From the NCBI GenBank assembly GCA_003116975.1, contig BGKB01000511.1:962-30955 (forward strand): DNA of 29,994 nt, in the 5' to 3' direction. Below the pieces are notes generated by a model, which had not been told where the DNA came from, did no database searches, and saw nothing but the letters and a program-made list of their open reading frames with translations. Below, piece after piece: positions 1-6,937 of the stretch. Numbering within the stretch: the first letter of the stretch is position 1; every line of letters begins with the position of its first letter. Both the position numbers and the translations under genes were made by a program. The DNA comes from Aurantiochytrium sp. KH105 (Eukaryota; Sar; Bigyra; Thraustochytrida; Thraustochytriidae).

Positions 1-143
1 AAACCGGCTATCAGCCCTTCTAATAGGGGACCAGCCAGAAAGTTTTAGCCAAAACCGTGGTTTTTCGGGGATCTCACTCAAACCGGCTATCAGCCCTTCT
101 AATAGGGGACCAGCCAGAAAGTTTTAGCCAAAACCGTGGTTTT
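1..143. repeat. Two direct copies of a 64-bp hairpin-rich unit
   Basis: Bases 1-64 and 80-143 are identical copies with a period of 79, separated by 15 unique bases. Each copy holds three small inverted repeats: GGCT/AGCC with a 3-base loop, CCCT/AGGG with a 6-base loop, and AAAACC/GGTTTT around GT. The unit is far more GC-rich than the surrounding sequence and has no coding potential. It lies in the only long non-coding region, so a control-region repeat is likely; its role is unknown. The copy number could be collapsed, since the array sits at the window edge. Confidence 0.9.
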
Positions 144-372
144 ATAAAACCCTTTAGAAATATCTCTATACAAATATAAAACCTAACCTAAGAAACACCT
201 AAATCTCAAATGAAACCTTCCCTACAAGACTTGGATTGTTTACTATTTTATCATACTAAGGAACTTTAGGTTCCTTAGGTGTTAAATAGTAAGCGGCAAT
301 CTGCGATCGAAATCTAAAATGCAGAGTTTTTAACGCTTACAAACACCCAATAAATACTAAACAGAAAACCAA
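144..372. other. Non-coding control-type region with chained stem-loops
   Basis: No gene is visible here. It lies downstream (minus-strand sense) of the last recognisable gene. It contains a nested structure at 240-292: outer arms TTACTATTT/AAATAGTAA and a perfect 9-bp inner stem CTAAGGAAC/GTTCCTTAG with a 5-base loop. A second inverted repeat, GTAAGCG/CGCTTAC (289-295 and 334-340), shares bases 289-292 with the first, so the outer stems cannot both form. Inside it, TCTGC/GCAGA pairs at 300-304 and 321-325. A terminator or a replication-related structure is plausible by position; neither is shown. Confidence 0.6.
240..292. terminator. Nested perfect stem-loop, possible transcript terminator or replication element
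   Basis: Two concentric 9-bp perfect stems (240-248 with 284-292; 256-264 with 270-278) are separated by asymmetric internal loops of 7 and 5 bases. It lies about 80 bases beyond the last tRNA-like gene at the end of the one-strand gene cluster, where a terminator would be expected. The assignment as terminator is inference; a replication-origin hairpin is equally possible. Confidence 0.35.
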
Positions 373-438
373 AAGGCAGGTTGGAATCGAACCAACTAAG
401 TATTGAAAATACTTTCATGCTACCTGGCATGCCACCTC
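373..438 (-). tRNA. Atypical tRNA-like gene, nominal anticodon UUC (Glu)
   Basis: The acceptor arms pair over 7 positions with three G-U pairs (GAGGTGG/CTGCCTT). The T-arm GTTGG-TTCGATT-CCAAC is perfect, and the anticodon arm AAGTA-TTTTCAA-TACTT gives UUC. The variable loop is reduced to one base, giving 66 nt. A normal tRNA-Glu(UUC) exists at 17167-17238, so this may be a degenerate duplicate, a tRNA whose identity I misread, or a processing element. It is one of two odd tRNA-like units at the 3' end of the transcript. Confidence 0.5.
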
Positions 439-516
439 AATAAAGGAAAGCTTTTAGCTAAGTTTTCTAAAAAAATGTATTTTAAAATAAATAACGCAAG
501 AAATCTTGCTTATAAA

Positions 517-571
517 CGAGATACTAAGGACTTGAACCTTAATTTAGCTAGAAAGCTACGCATCATACCTC
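517..571 (-). tRNA. D-arm-less tRNA-like gene, possible tRNA-Arg(UCU)
   Basis: The acceptor GAGGTAT/GTATCTC pairs over 7 positions with two G-U pairs, and the T-arm TAAGG-TTCAAGT-CCTTA is perfect. Only GATGC lies between the acceptor and the anticodon arm, so there is no D-arm. The anticodon loop TTTCTA is 6 bases, between stem strands GTAGC and GCTAA (four pairs plus a G-A mismatch), and could present UCU. The total is 55 nt. No other tRNA-Arg was found. It sits 12 bases downstream of the atp8 stop, where a processing signal is expected. It may be a functional truncated tRNA, a tRNA-like processing element, or a relic. Confidence 0.4.
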
Positions 572-583
572 AAAACCTTAGGC

Positions 584-970
584 TTATTTCAGTTTTTTAA
601 AGAAAAGTAGTTGTTCAAGTGAATAAACAAGACCACTAACATAAGAACTATTAAAAGAAAAGTTAGCTCCGACGGTTTTACCTGTAGAAGAAGCCCAAGA
701 AGACACATCTGAAAAAGATTTTTGAACCAAAGAGTAGCTAGAATTACAAGACTTACCAAAAAAAGAATCATAAAGCGCGGATACCGCGGTAGCTTCATTT
801 TCCAATGAAACCAAAGATTGGTTAATAGATTGTGAGCGTTTTACACGAAGCTTCAAAGTTTGAACGATTAGGGGAACTACAGTATTAAATGAAATAAAAT
901 AAAATAGCCAAAAAAAACATAGAAGCCAAAAAATTTGTGAAAGAAATGTAGTAATATCAAGTTGAGGCAT
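584..970 (-). CDS. atp8: ATP synthase F0 subunit 8
   Basis: This 128-residue protein starts at the ATG at 970. The TTG one codon upstream is not needed, because the family begins MPQLD and this one reads MPQLDITTF. Residues about 12-35 form one hydrophobic, aromatic membrane span, followed by a polar C-terminal part of about 90 residues expected to stand in the matrix as part of the F0 stator. The N-terminal motif and single span are diagnostic; the C-terminal part is poorly conserved in all lineages. It lies between tRNA-Lys upstream and the D-arm-less tRNA-like unit 12 bases downstream. Confidence 0.9.
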   Translation of the reverse strand: MPQLDITTFLSQIFWLLCFFWLFYFISFNTVVPLIVQTLKLRVKRSQSINQSLVSLENEATAVSALYDSFFGKSCNSSYSLVQKSFSDVSSWASSTGKTVGANFSFNSSYVSGLVYSLEQLLFFKKLK

Positions 971-983
971 CAAAAAGATAATA

Positions 984-1055
984 TGGGTGCAGAGGGAATT
1001 GAACCCCCGGCAAAAGACTTAAAAGGACTCTGCTCTACCTCTGAGCTATGCACCC
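984..1055 (-). tRNA. trnK: tRNA-Lys(UUU)
   Basis: 72 nt with acceptor GGGTGCA/TGCACCC, a standard D-arm (CTC/GAG) and T-arm. The anticodon loop CTTTTAA gives UUU. The anticodon stem has one T-T mismatch. It separates nad5 from atp8. Confidence 0.93.
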
Positions 1056-1063
1056 AAAAGATT

Positions 1064-3040
1064 TTATAATAAAATCAAAAAGCAAAAAAAGATAAGAAAG
1101 AAAACAGGAGACAGATTAAAAAATAGAAAACAAAAACTAGCAAAAATGAACAAAAGAATAGCAAACATATAATGAAATAGATGCCCACTGCTTAGCAAAG
1201 TAATTTTACTAAAATTGTAAGACATTGCTTGCGCAAGCCCATATGGACCTATAATTTCCAAGACCCCTCTATCTAGAATTTGATACGAAGTTTTAAATGA
1301 AAATTGCAAACCAGCTTGCCCAAAAAACTCACTATAAAATTTATCAAAAAACCATTTTTTATTTAGAAAAAGATACAAAAATCGAAAAGAAGGGCTCAGT
1401 TTAATCATTGCCAAATCCTTACTAAAATATTTAAACATTACATACGAGCTAACAAGGCCTAGAAGCGCTATAATAGAAGGAAATAGTTTAATAGAAGTGG
1501 GCAAAAACTCACCATAATAAGTGTATTGATGAAGAGGAGCAGTAAAAATAGATAGACTAAAAAAAGAACTTCCTACTCCAATAAACAAATCTTTAAAAAA
1601 ATAACCAAAGAATACACTACCAAAAACCAAAACAAATAGAGGAAATGCTATAAGAAAAGGTGACTCATGCACGTTCTCAAACCTTTTCTTAAACCCATTG
1701 ACAGGGGCCAGAAAAGTAAGATATAGCAAACGTATAGAGTAGAAAGAGGTACAGAAAGCTGCCAAACTACCCAAAATAAATGCGAAGTGCCCTACGTTAG
1801 AAAAAGAACCATATGCGGTTTCCAAAATGACATCTTTTGAGTAAAAACCAGACAAAAATGGAAATCCTGCCAGGGCAATAGATCCAATTATCATGCAACT
1901 ATAAGTAAAAGGAAGCAATTTAACTAGCCCACCTATTTTTCGCATATCTTGCTCATCTCCTATTGCATGAATAACAGAACCGGCACATAGAAAAAGAAGA
2001 GCTTTAAAAAAAGCATGATTAGCCAAATGAAAAACACCAACATGATATGAAGATACGCCACAAGCAAACACCATGTAACCTAGTTGAGAACAAGTAGAAT
2101 AAGCAATAACTTTTTTTAGGTCATTTTGCAAAAGACCTGTAGTAGCTGCAAAAAATGCGGTAGCTGCACCGAAGATAGTAATAATACTCAAAGCAACACT
2201 AGAGTATTCAATCAGTGGAGAACTACGAGCAAGCAAAAAAACACCAGCAGTAACCATAGTAGCTGCATGAATCAAAGCTGAAACAGGAGTAGGACCTTCC
2301 ATAGCATCCGGCAACCACGTATGCAAGCCGAGCTGTGCAGACTTACCTACAGCACCAATAAATAGAAGAATACTAATAGCAGTAATGGAATCAACAGTGA
2401 AAAAAAACAAATAAAACGAGTTATTCAAAAGAAAAGGAGCGCTAGCAAAAACGGTAGCGTAATCAACAGAACCTACTAGAAAATACAAAGAGAAGATACC
2501 TATAGCAAGACCATAATCCCCGATTCTGTTCATAAACATAGCTTTAATAGCCGCTTTATTAGCTTGAATTCTAGTAAACCAGAAATTAATCAAAAGAAAA
2601 CTACATAGACCTACACCTTCCCAGCCTACGAATATTTGAATAAAATTGTCAGCTGTTACCAAAATAAGTATAAAAAAAGTAAACAGCGAAAGATAACTTA
2701 TAAATCGAGGCAAATGAGGGTCTAGTTCTATATAAGAACTAGAATAGAGGTGTACCAAAAAAGAAACAGAACAAACTACAATCAACATAGTTACTGTCAA
2801 ACTGTCAAAAAGAAATCCCCAATTAATAGAAAAAGTGCCTACTTCTATCCAAGGAAACAAAACGAAATGTGAACACCCCGCCGAAAAAATAGTAGAAAAG
2901 AACAAAACCCAAGAAAACAAGCAGGAAATAAAAACAGAAGAAGTACTTACAATGACGGCACCGTGGCGCCCAATGAATCTTCCGCAAAATCCTGCTAGGG
3001 TAGCTCCTAGCAAAGGTATAAAAATAATAGAAAAAAACAT
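1064..3040 (-). CDS. nad5: NADH dehydrogenase subunit 5
   Basis: A 658-residue protein, the usual length, forming a distal proton-pumping subunit of complex I in the inner membrane. The sequence is hydrophobic throughout, with the family blocks VGWEGVGLCSFLLINFW (near residue 140) and the antiporter-like signature HTWLPDAMEGPTPVSALIHA. It also has the later FFKALLFLCAGSVIH block, containing functional Lys and His residues. The start is the ATG at 3040; the open frame extends 7 codons upstream only through a TTG lying inside tRNA-Ser. It ends 8 bases before tRNA-Lys. Confidence 0.97.
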   Translation of the reverse strand: MFFSIIFIPLLGATLAGFCGRFIGRHGAVIVSTSSVFISCLFSWVLFFSTIFSAGCSHFVLFPWIEVGTFSINWGFLFDSLTVTMLIVVCSVSFLVHLYSSSYIELDPHLPRFISYLSLFTFFILILVTADNFIQIFVGWEGVGLCSFLLINFWFTRIQANKAAIKAMFMNRIGDYGLAIGIFSLYFLVGSVDYATVFASAPFLLNNSFYLFFFTVDSITAISILLFIGAVGKSAQLGLHTWLPDAMEGPTPVSALIHAATMVTAGVFLLARSSPLIEYSSVALSIITIFGAATAFFAATTGLLQNDLKKVIAYSTCSQLGYMVFACGVSSYHVGVFHLANHAFFKALLFLCAGSVIHAIGDEQDMRKIGGLVKLLPFTYSCMIIGSIALAGFPFLSGFYSKDVILETAYGSFSNVGHFAFILGSLAAFCTSFYSIRLLYLTFLAPVNGFKKRFENVHESPFLIAFPLFVLVFGSVFFGYFFKDLFIGVGSSFFSLSIFTAPLHQYTYYGEFLPTSIKLFPSIIALLGLVSSYVMFKYFSKDLAMIKLSPSFRFLYLFLNKKWFFDKFYSEFFGQAGLQFSFKTSYQILDRGVLEIIGPYGLAQAMSYNFSKITLLSSGHLFHYMFAILLFIFASFCFLFFNLSPVFFLIFFCFLILL

Positions 3041-3054
3041 ATGCTTAAACAAGT

Positions 3055-3140
3055 CGGGCAAAGCAGGATTCGAACCTGCGAAGAATAAAATTCTTACCAG
3101 TTTTCAAGACTGGGACCTTCAACCACTCAGACATTTGCCC
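3055..3140 (-). tRNA. trnS: tRNA-Ser(UGA)
   Basis: A class II tRNA of 86 nt with acceptor GGGCAAA/TTTGCCC, anticodon loop CTTGAAA (UGA), and a long variable arm. Its first 14 bases overlap the annotated 3' end of rps11. Confidence 0.95.
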
Positions 3141-3486
3141 AAAAACTGTATAAAAGGCGTCTTTCTTTTTTCCGCCTACAGCCATTAAATGCTATAGAAG
3201 GACTATAATAACAGTTTATCACAGGGTACGTAGAAAAAGCTTTTACAATAAAAAACTTCCCTTTACCTATACCAGAAAAGAAAATAACTACAGGTTTCTC
3301 TTTTACATGCATTTTCAAAAAATCAACGAGATGAGCACCTATTGAAAGCAAAGCTATGGAAGAGTTTTTTTTAAAACTACCTCTAATCTTAGACATACCA
3401 GAAGACGCTTTATAAAGCATTTTATTGTCTTTATAAATTGCTGCATGTGTATTATTAAAAGAGCTGTGAATATAAAGTTTAACCAT
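3127..3486 (-). CDS. rps11: Ribosomal protein S11
   Basis: A small-subunit platform protein, 119 residues by the genomic frame. Visible family marks are the N-terminal HSSFNNT (residues 7-13) and the C-terminal NGCRRKKERR (101-110), matching the usual HNGCRPPKKRR tail. The TGA stop lies 14 bases inside tRNA-Ser(UGA). If RNase P cuts at the tRNA 5' end (between 3141 and 3140), the mRNA ends with the single T of codon 116, and poly(A) would make UAA, giving a 115-residue protein. That end is inferred. The start ATG is 2 bases after the rps13 stop. Confidence 0.88.
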   Translation of the reverse strand: MVKLYIHSSFNNTHAAIYKDNKMLYKASSGMSKIRGSFKKNSSIALLSIGAHLVDFLKMHVKEKPVVIFFSGIGKGKFFIVKAFSTYPVINCYYSPSIAFNGCRRKKERRLLYSFWANV

Positions 3487-3488
3487 TT

Positions 3489-3842
3489 TTATCTTTTTTT
3501 CGCAGTTTTTGCATTTGTTTTAGTTCTTTGACCGTTAGCGGGCAACCCTTTTAGGTAACGAGACCCTTTATAACTTTTTATTTTAATTTCATTTTCTTTT
3601 TTGAGAGAAATCTGTGAAGTAAGCGCATTACCTATCAAATGAGAGTCGCTTAGATTAATCTCTACCCAGGTTAGAATAGCATTAAATTGAGAGAAAGTTA
3701 GTATAAAACAAGGAGTGTGAGGCAAAATACCACAAGAATTACAAATACGGTTACCTAGAGAAACATTAATACCCTTAAATTGGCAAAGAGCATGCAAAAT
3801 GGAGACATTACTTTTTATAACACCCTTTTTAAATTGAATCAT
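3489..3842 (-). CDS. rps13: Ribosomal protein S13
   Basis: A 117-residue small-subunit head protein. The C-terminal signature is clear: GSRYLKGLPANGQRTKTNAK (about 92-111), matching the family motif GxRHxxGLPVRGQRTKTNAR. The N-terminal half, with an LGNRICNSCGI-type helix-turn segment, fits the family but is divergent. The start at 3842 overlaps the end of rpl5 by 14 bases. Order rpl14-rpl5-rps13-rps11 is a condensed remnant of the bacterial spc/alpha ribosomal operons. Confidence 0.92.
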   Translation of the reverse strand: MIQFKKGVIKSNVSILHALCQFKGINVSLGNRICNSCGILPHTPCFILTFSQFNAILTWVEINLSDSHLIGNALTSQISLKKENEIKIKSYKGSRYLKGLPANGQRTKTNAKTAKKR

Positions 3843-4374
3843 TTGAATAATTTATTTGAAAACTTGAAAGAAAAAAAGATGATGAAAGTTTATTAGTTGA
3901 AAAACTCAACAAATCAAAAGAAAATGATTTTTTAGCCAAAGCTCTAAAAAAAACGCTCTCATTTTCGAGTGTGTAATGACTGATACACGGGAAACTCCAA
4001 AGCAGGTTCGCCAAAGCAGAATGTTCTGACTTTTTCACTAGAGTATACCCGGAGTTTGCATTTAGAATATAAGAAATAAAATTATTCTCCAAAAATAGAA
4101 GCAAACCTCCAAAAGAAAAAGGGGTAATAAAAGAAACTATTTGCTTTTTTCTAATACCAAATTGTGAAATATCTTTACGAGAGAAACGAGTGGATGGGGC
4201 TCTTCCAGCGACAAACTCTATACCTACCCAGGCGATGCCTAGCTCATTTTTGCTAAATTTATCTGTAGAAAGGTGTAGCTGTCCTTTAACAGCAAAAGAT
4301 TTTTGCTGAGTAGCTGTAAAAAGATCTTTCTTAACTACTCTAGAATAGTAACGCTTAAATTTTGAGAAAAACAT
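3829..4374 (-). CDS. rpl5: Ribosomal protein L5
   Basis: A 181-residue protein of the large-subunit central protuberance, where L5 contacts 5S rRNA in bacteria. The diagnostic block is AGRAPSTRFSRKDISQFGIR at 56-75, matching the family's GQKPxxTxAKKSIAxFKIRxG. The rest is divergent, with the C-terminal region rich in Ser and Phe. Start ATG and rpl14 stop share one base (TAATG), suggesting coupled translation or at least a shared transcript. I saw no 5S rRNA gene in the window, so the usual partner is either missing, imported or unrecognised. Confidence 0.8.
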   Translation of the reverse strand: MFFSKFKRYYSRVVKKDLFTATQQKSFAVKGQLHLSTDKFSKNELGIAWVGIEFVAGRAPSTRFSRKDISQFGIRKKQIVSFITPFSFGGLLLFLENNFISYILNANSGYTLVKKSEHSALANLLWSFPCISHYTLENESVFFRALAKKSFSFDLLSFSTNKLSSSFFLSSFQINYSNDSI

Positions 4375-4778
4375 TAAAAATAAAAGTCAAATATATTGTA
4401 TGCTTTATAAAAGCCTTTTTGTTTAATAAGAAAAGAAACAGCTCCTTGAGAACGCGAACCAAAAAATGTTTGATTTTTTTTAAAAGTTTTAGCGTCAAAA
4501 AGAGTGCAAGTGTTTGAGAAGTGTTTTATATAAAAACCGGTAGGGTATATATTTATAGATACTTCCTTTTTAGAGTTCAAAAAAAGGCCAGAAACAAGCT
4601 GCCCTTTTTTGAATTTTTTTGTTTTCGTTTTTTGATTTTTCACAGAACAAACTACTCCAACAAAAAGCGACCCTACAGTTCCCATAGAAGAATACTTTTT
4701 CTTTTTAACTTGAATACATCTAACAGAGTGTACCCCGGAATTATCAACAATATCCAAAACTATTTGAGGCGTTAGCAT
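4374..4778 (-). CDS. rpl14: Ribosomal protein L14
   Basis: A 134-residue large-subunit protein. The N-terminal DIVDNSGVHSVRCIQV segment matches the family motif VADNSGAKxVxCIxV, followed by the K-rich, KKGQLVSG segment typical of L14. The ATG at 4778 is chosen because the open frame upstream runs into tRNA-Leu, whose translated sequence is not protein-like. The C-terminus, with GSRSQGAVSFLIK, is less conserved but in frame. It is followed with a one-base overlap by rpl5. Confidence 0.88.
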   Translation of the reverse strand: MLTPQIVLDIVDNSGVHSVRCIQVKKKKYSSMGTVGSLFVGVVCSVKNQKTKTKKFKKGQLVSGLFLNSKKEVSINIYPTGFYIKHFSNTCTLFDAKTFKKNQTFFGSRSQGAVSFLIKQKGFYKAYNIFDFYF

Positions 4779-4790
4779 TATAATAAAAAA

Positions 4791-4865
4791 TACTCCTAGC
4801 AGGATTTGAACCAGCAAAAAAATAGATTTTGAATCTACCGCGTCTACCAATTCCGCCATAGGAGC
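4791..4865 (-). tRNA. trnL: tRNA-Leu(CAA)
   Basis: 75 nt with acceptor GCTCCTA/TAGGAGT, a Leu-type D-loop (GCGGAATTGGTAGACGC), and anticodon loop TTCAAAA, giving CAA. The variable arm is only about six bases, far shorter than usual for Leu, and the T-stem has one T-T mismatch. It would read UUG; no UAA-anticodon Leu tRNA was found. Confidence 0.88.
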
Positions 4866-4880
4866 GTACCCGTAAAAAGT

Positions 4881-5132
4881 TTAAAGACCTGAAAAAGAAA
4901 AAGCTTTTATAAATGACCTTAGTTGAATACGGGACAACTTAAACATTCTAAAAACCGCCCTACTTCTACCACTGATAGTACAACGATTGATAAGTTGGGA
5001 TTTCTTTTTTTTAGAAAATCCAAGAGTATTTTTGTTGTGTTGATATGAGTTTACAAACAAATCTGATTTTTTAGAAGAAACAATAAAATCGAACTGTTTT
5101 GTATATTTGTTTTTTTGAAGATTGCTCTGCAT
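4881..5132 (-). CDS. rps14: Ribosomal protein S14
   Basis: An 83-residue small-subunit head protein. The family core RCTISGRSRAVFRMFKLSRI (residues about 54-73) matches RCxxTGRxRxVxRxFxLSR. The usual terminal KASW is replaced by a short FSFSGL end. The ATG at 5132 is used; the upstream open frame reads through tRNA-Ala. It lies 11 bases from tRNA-Ala and 15 bases before tRNA-Leu(CAA). Confidence 0.87.
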   Translation of the reverse strand: MQSNLQKNKYTKQFDFIVSSKKSDLFVNSYQHNKNTLGFSKKKKSQLINRCTISGRSRAVFRMFKLSRIQLRSFIKAFSFSGL

Positions 5133-5143
5133 TATAGATAAAA

Positions 5144-5215
5144 TGGAAATGATTGGATTTGAACCAACAACATTTTGCTTGCAAAGCAAACGATCTACCA
5201 TTGATCTACATTCCC
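5144..5215 (-). tRNA. trnA: tRNA-Ala(UGC)
   Basis: 72 nt with acceptor GGGAATG/CATTTCC, anticodon stem TTTGC/GCAAA, and loop TTTGCAA giving UGC. It abuts tRNA-Leu(UAG) with no spacer. Confidence 0.94.
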
Positions 5216-5297
5216 TACTGCTTGCAAGACTTGAACTTGCACTAATAAATTAAATGGAACCTAAATCCACCGTGTCTACCAATTCCACCAAAGCAGC
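5216..5297 (-). tRNA. trnL: tRNA-Leu(UAG)
   Basis: 82 nt with acceptor GCTGCTT/AAGCAGT, a Leu-type D-loop, anticodon loop TTTAGGT (UAG), and a longer variable arm than the other Leu tRNA. It reads CUN codons. Confidence 0.94.
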
Positions 5298-5313
5298 AAA
5301 GCTTATAATAAAG

Positions 5314-5637
<324 letters not shown>

Positions 5638-5638
5638 A

Positions 5639-5711
5639 AAGCCAAAGTGGGGCTCGAACCCACAATCTTTAGGTTTGCAACCTAACGCAATACCAATCTT
5701 GCTATTTGGCC
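5639..5711 (-). tRNA. trnC: tRNA-Cys(GCA)
   Basis: 73 nt with acceptor GGCCAAA/TTTGGCT and anticodon loop TTGCAAA (GCA). The discriminator base U73 is the known identity element for Cys. It lies one base from the initiator tRNA-Met. Confidence 0.94.
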
Positions 5712-5734
5712 AAGGCTCTTTAGTAAATTTTACT

Positions 5735-6097
5735 TTACCAATCAAGAGCACCCACTTTCCATGCGTAAAAAAAACCTACAACAAGCTCTACAAAAAAATC
5801 GATTATAACCCAAAAACTGAAAGCTCCCAAATGATTAATAGCCAATGACCAAGGGAACAAAAAGCTAGCTTCCAAATCAAAAATAAGGAACAAAATAGCT
5901 ACAAGGTAAAACCGCACATCGAACTGATTACGCGCATCATCAAAAGGGTCAAATCCACACTCGTATGCCGAAACTTTTTCTGCGTAATTATTTTGAGAAG
6001 CTAGTACAAAAGAAGCCAAGAAAATAACTACAGACAAAAGAGCGGACACTACAAAGTAAATAAAGAGATGAGAAAACTCAAAAATCAGAAAAGACAT
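5735..6097 (-). CDS. nad3: NADH dehydrogenase subunit 3
   Basis: A 120-residue, three-helix membrane subunit near the quinone entry of complex I. The matrix loop carries [12 protein letters not shown] with the conserved Cys47, followed by the helix [14 protein letters not shown]. Length is normal. ATG start at 6097. It sits between tRNA-Asp upstream and tRNA-Cys downstream, with 11 and 23 bases of spacer. Confidence 0.97.
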   Translation of the reverse strand: MSFLIFEFSHLFIYFVVSALLSVVIFLASFVLASQNNYAEKVSAYECGFDPFDDARNQFDVRFYLVAILFLIFDLEASFLFPWSLAINHLGAFSFWVIIDFFVELVVGFFYAWKVGALDW

Positions 6098-6108
6098 TTT
6101 TCAATTAA

Positions 6109-6182
6109 CGGAAGAAACGAGATTTGAACTCGCGACATTAAGCTCGACAAGCTTACGCTCTAACCAACTGAGCTATTCCTCC
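6109..6182 (-). tRNA. trnD: tRNA-Asp(GUC)
   Basis: 74 nt with acceptor GGAGGAA/TTCTTCC and anticodon loop TTGTCGA (GUC). Discriminator G73 fits Asp. It lies 6 bases after rps12. Confidence 0.95.
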
Positions 6183-6188
6183 TTACGA

Positions 6189-6557
6189 TTACGCTTTTTG
6201 CGCACCGTACTTAGACCTAGCTGTTTTACGCTTTGCAACCCCAGAAGCATCTTTGACCCCACGAATTACTTTGTACCGTACGCCAGGCAAATCTTTAACC
6301 CTCCCTCCTCGGATAAGAACAGATGAATGTTCCTGTAGGTTATGACCTTCTCCGGGGATGTAGGCAATAATACTTCGTCGATTACTTAGGAGAATTTTAG
6401 CAACTTTACGAACTGCTGAGTTAGGCTTTTTAGGGGATGTAGTAAAAACCTTAATACAAACACCGCTTGCTTGAGGACACCCTTCAAGTGCGGGATTTTT
6501 TTTAGAAAAAATACGTGAAGTTGTTTTATTTTTAATTTTTTGTATAAGAGTTGACAT
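6189..6557 (-). CDS. rps12: Ribosomal protein S12
   Basis: A 122-residue decoding-centre protein of the small subunit, and the best conserved ribosomal protein here. It shows [12 protein letters not shown] (residues about 43-54, the PNSA loop at the A site) and [20 protein letters not shown] with [12 protein letters not shown]. The start ATG at 6557 lies inside the open frame of the upstream rps7-like gene, a 172-base overlap. The 3' end is 6 bases from tRNA-Asp. Confidence 0.97.
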   Translation of the reverse strand: MSTLIQKIKNKTTSRIFSKKNPALEGCPQASGVCIKVFTTSPKKPNSAVRKVAKILLSNRRSIIAYIPGEGHNLQEHSSVLIRGGRVKDLPGVRYKVIRGVKDASGVAKRKTARSKYGAQKA

Positions 6558-6937
6558 AAACGATTTTTTTCTATCACACGATATTTTGACATCTTTTTAT
6601 TAAATACAACACCTTCTTTTCGCTGACTAGCTAGCATTTCTGTAAACAAAGTGTCAGAAAATGACTTGTTTTTTACAGGGTTTGACACCAAAGAAGTAAT
6701 TCCTTTTGAAAGTTTTTGATACCGACTCAAAGCTAGGATATTAAAATGCTTTGACGTAGCTCCTTTTTTAGTATCAACATGCAATGCAAGATTTTTAATA
6801 GTGTCTGAAACCAGTGAGTTAAAATGCTCCCTGTTAGGCAAAAGAAAAAGTCTTTTTCGCAAATTAGCAACATTCTTTTTCGAGGCTATTTTATTACCCT
6901 TTTTTATAGATTTTGAAATAAAAATATTATTCAGCAT
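6386..6937 (-). CDS. rps7: Divergent ribosomal protein S7-like
   Basis: 183 residues, basic. By eye, residues 49-126 align with the second half of bacterial S7. [15 protein letters not shown] matches the NxxPxVEVKSRRxGGxT region, [12 protein letters not shown] the LAxEL helix, and [13 protein letters not shown] the KKREExHRMAEANKAF helix. The N-terminal quarter is not recognisable. The last 57 residues are read in another frame of rps12, so the true C-terminus is uncertain; about 126 residues lie outside the overlap. It starts 7 bases inside the nad6 end. In bacteria rps12 precedes rps7; here the order is reversed. A lineage-specific ORF remains possible. Confidence 0.6.
   Translation of the reverse strand: MLNNIFISKSIKKGNKIASKKNVANLRKRLFLLPNREHFNSLVSDTIKNLALHVDTKKGATSKHFNILALSRYQKLSKGITSLVSNPVKNKSFSDTLFTEMLASQRKEGVVFNKKMSKYRVIEKNRLCQLLYKKLKIKQLHVFFLKKIPHLKGVLKQAVFVLRFLLHPLKSLTQQFVKLLKFS

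Noticed and set aside
1..143. CRISPR array
   Set aside because: There are only two copies with one 15-base spacer, in a mitochondrial context, and no cas genes.
403..600. Plus-strand ORF of 65 codons near the left end
   Set aside because: It runs antisense through the two tRNA-like units and the atp8 end; no protein features.
589..798. 69-codon minus-strand ORF in another frame of atp8
   Set aside because: It overlaps the conserved atp8 frame and has no recognisable features.
3127..3129. UGA as a Trp codon (recoding)
   Set aside because: The Trp codons checked in cox1 are TGG, the tRNA-Trp anticodon is CCA, and all genes are intact under the standard code.
2835..3188. Plus-strand ORF of 117 codons across the nad5 start and tRNA-Ser
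   Set aside because: It is antisense to nad5, tRNA-Ser and rps11, has low-complexity basic composition and no family resemblance; all other plus-strand ORFs are similar shadows.
6558..6937. rps7-like ORF as rps10
   Set aside because: It lacks the S10 RSPHxxKxSR motif, which is present in the 17210-17506 gene; its C-terminal half fits S7 better.
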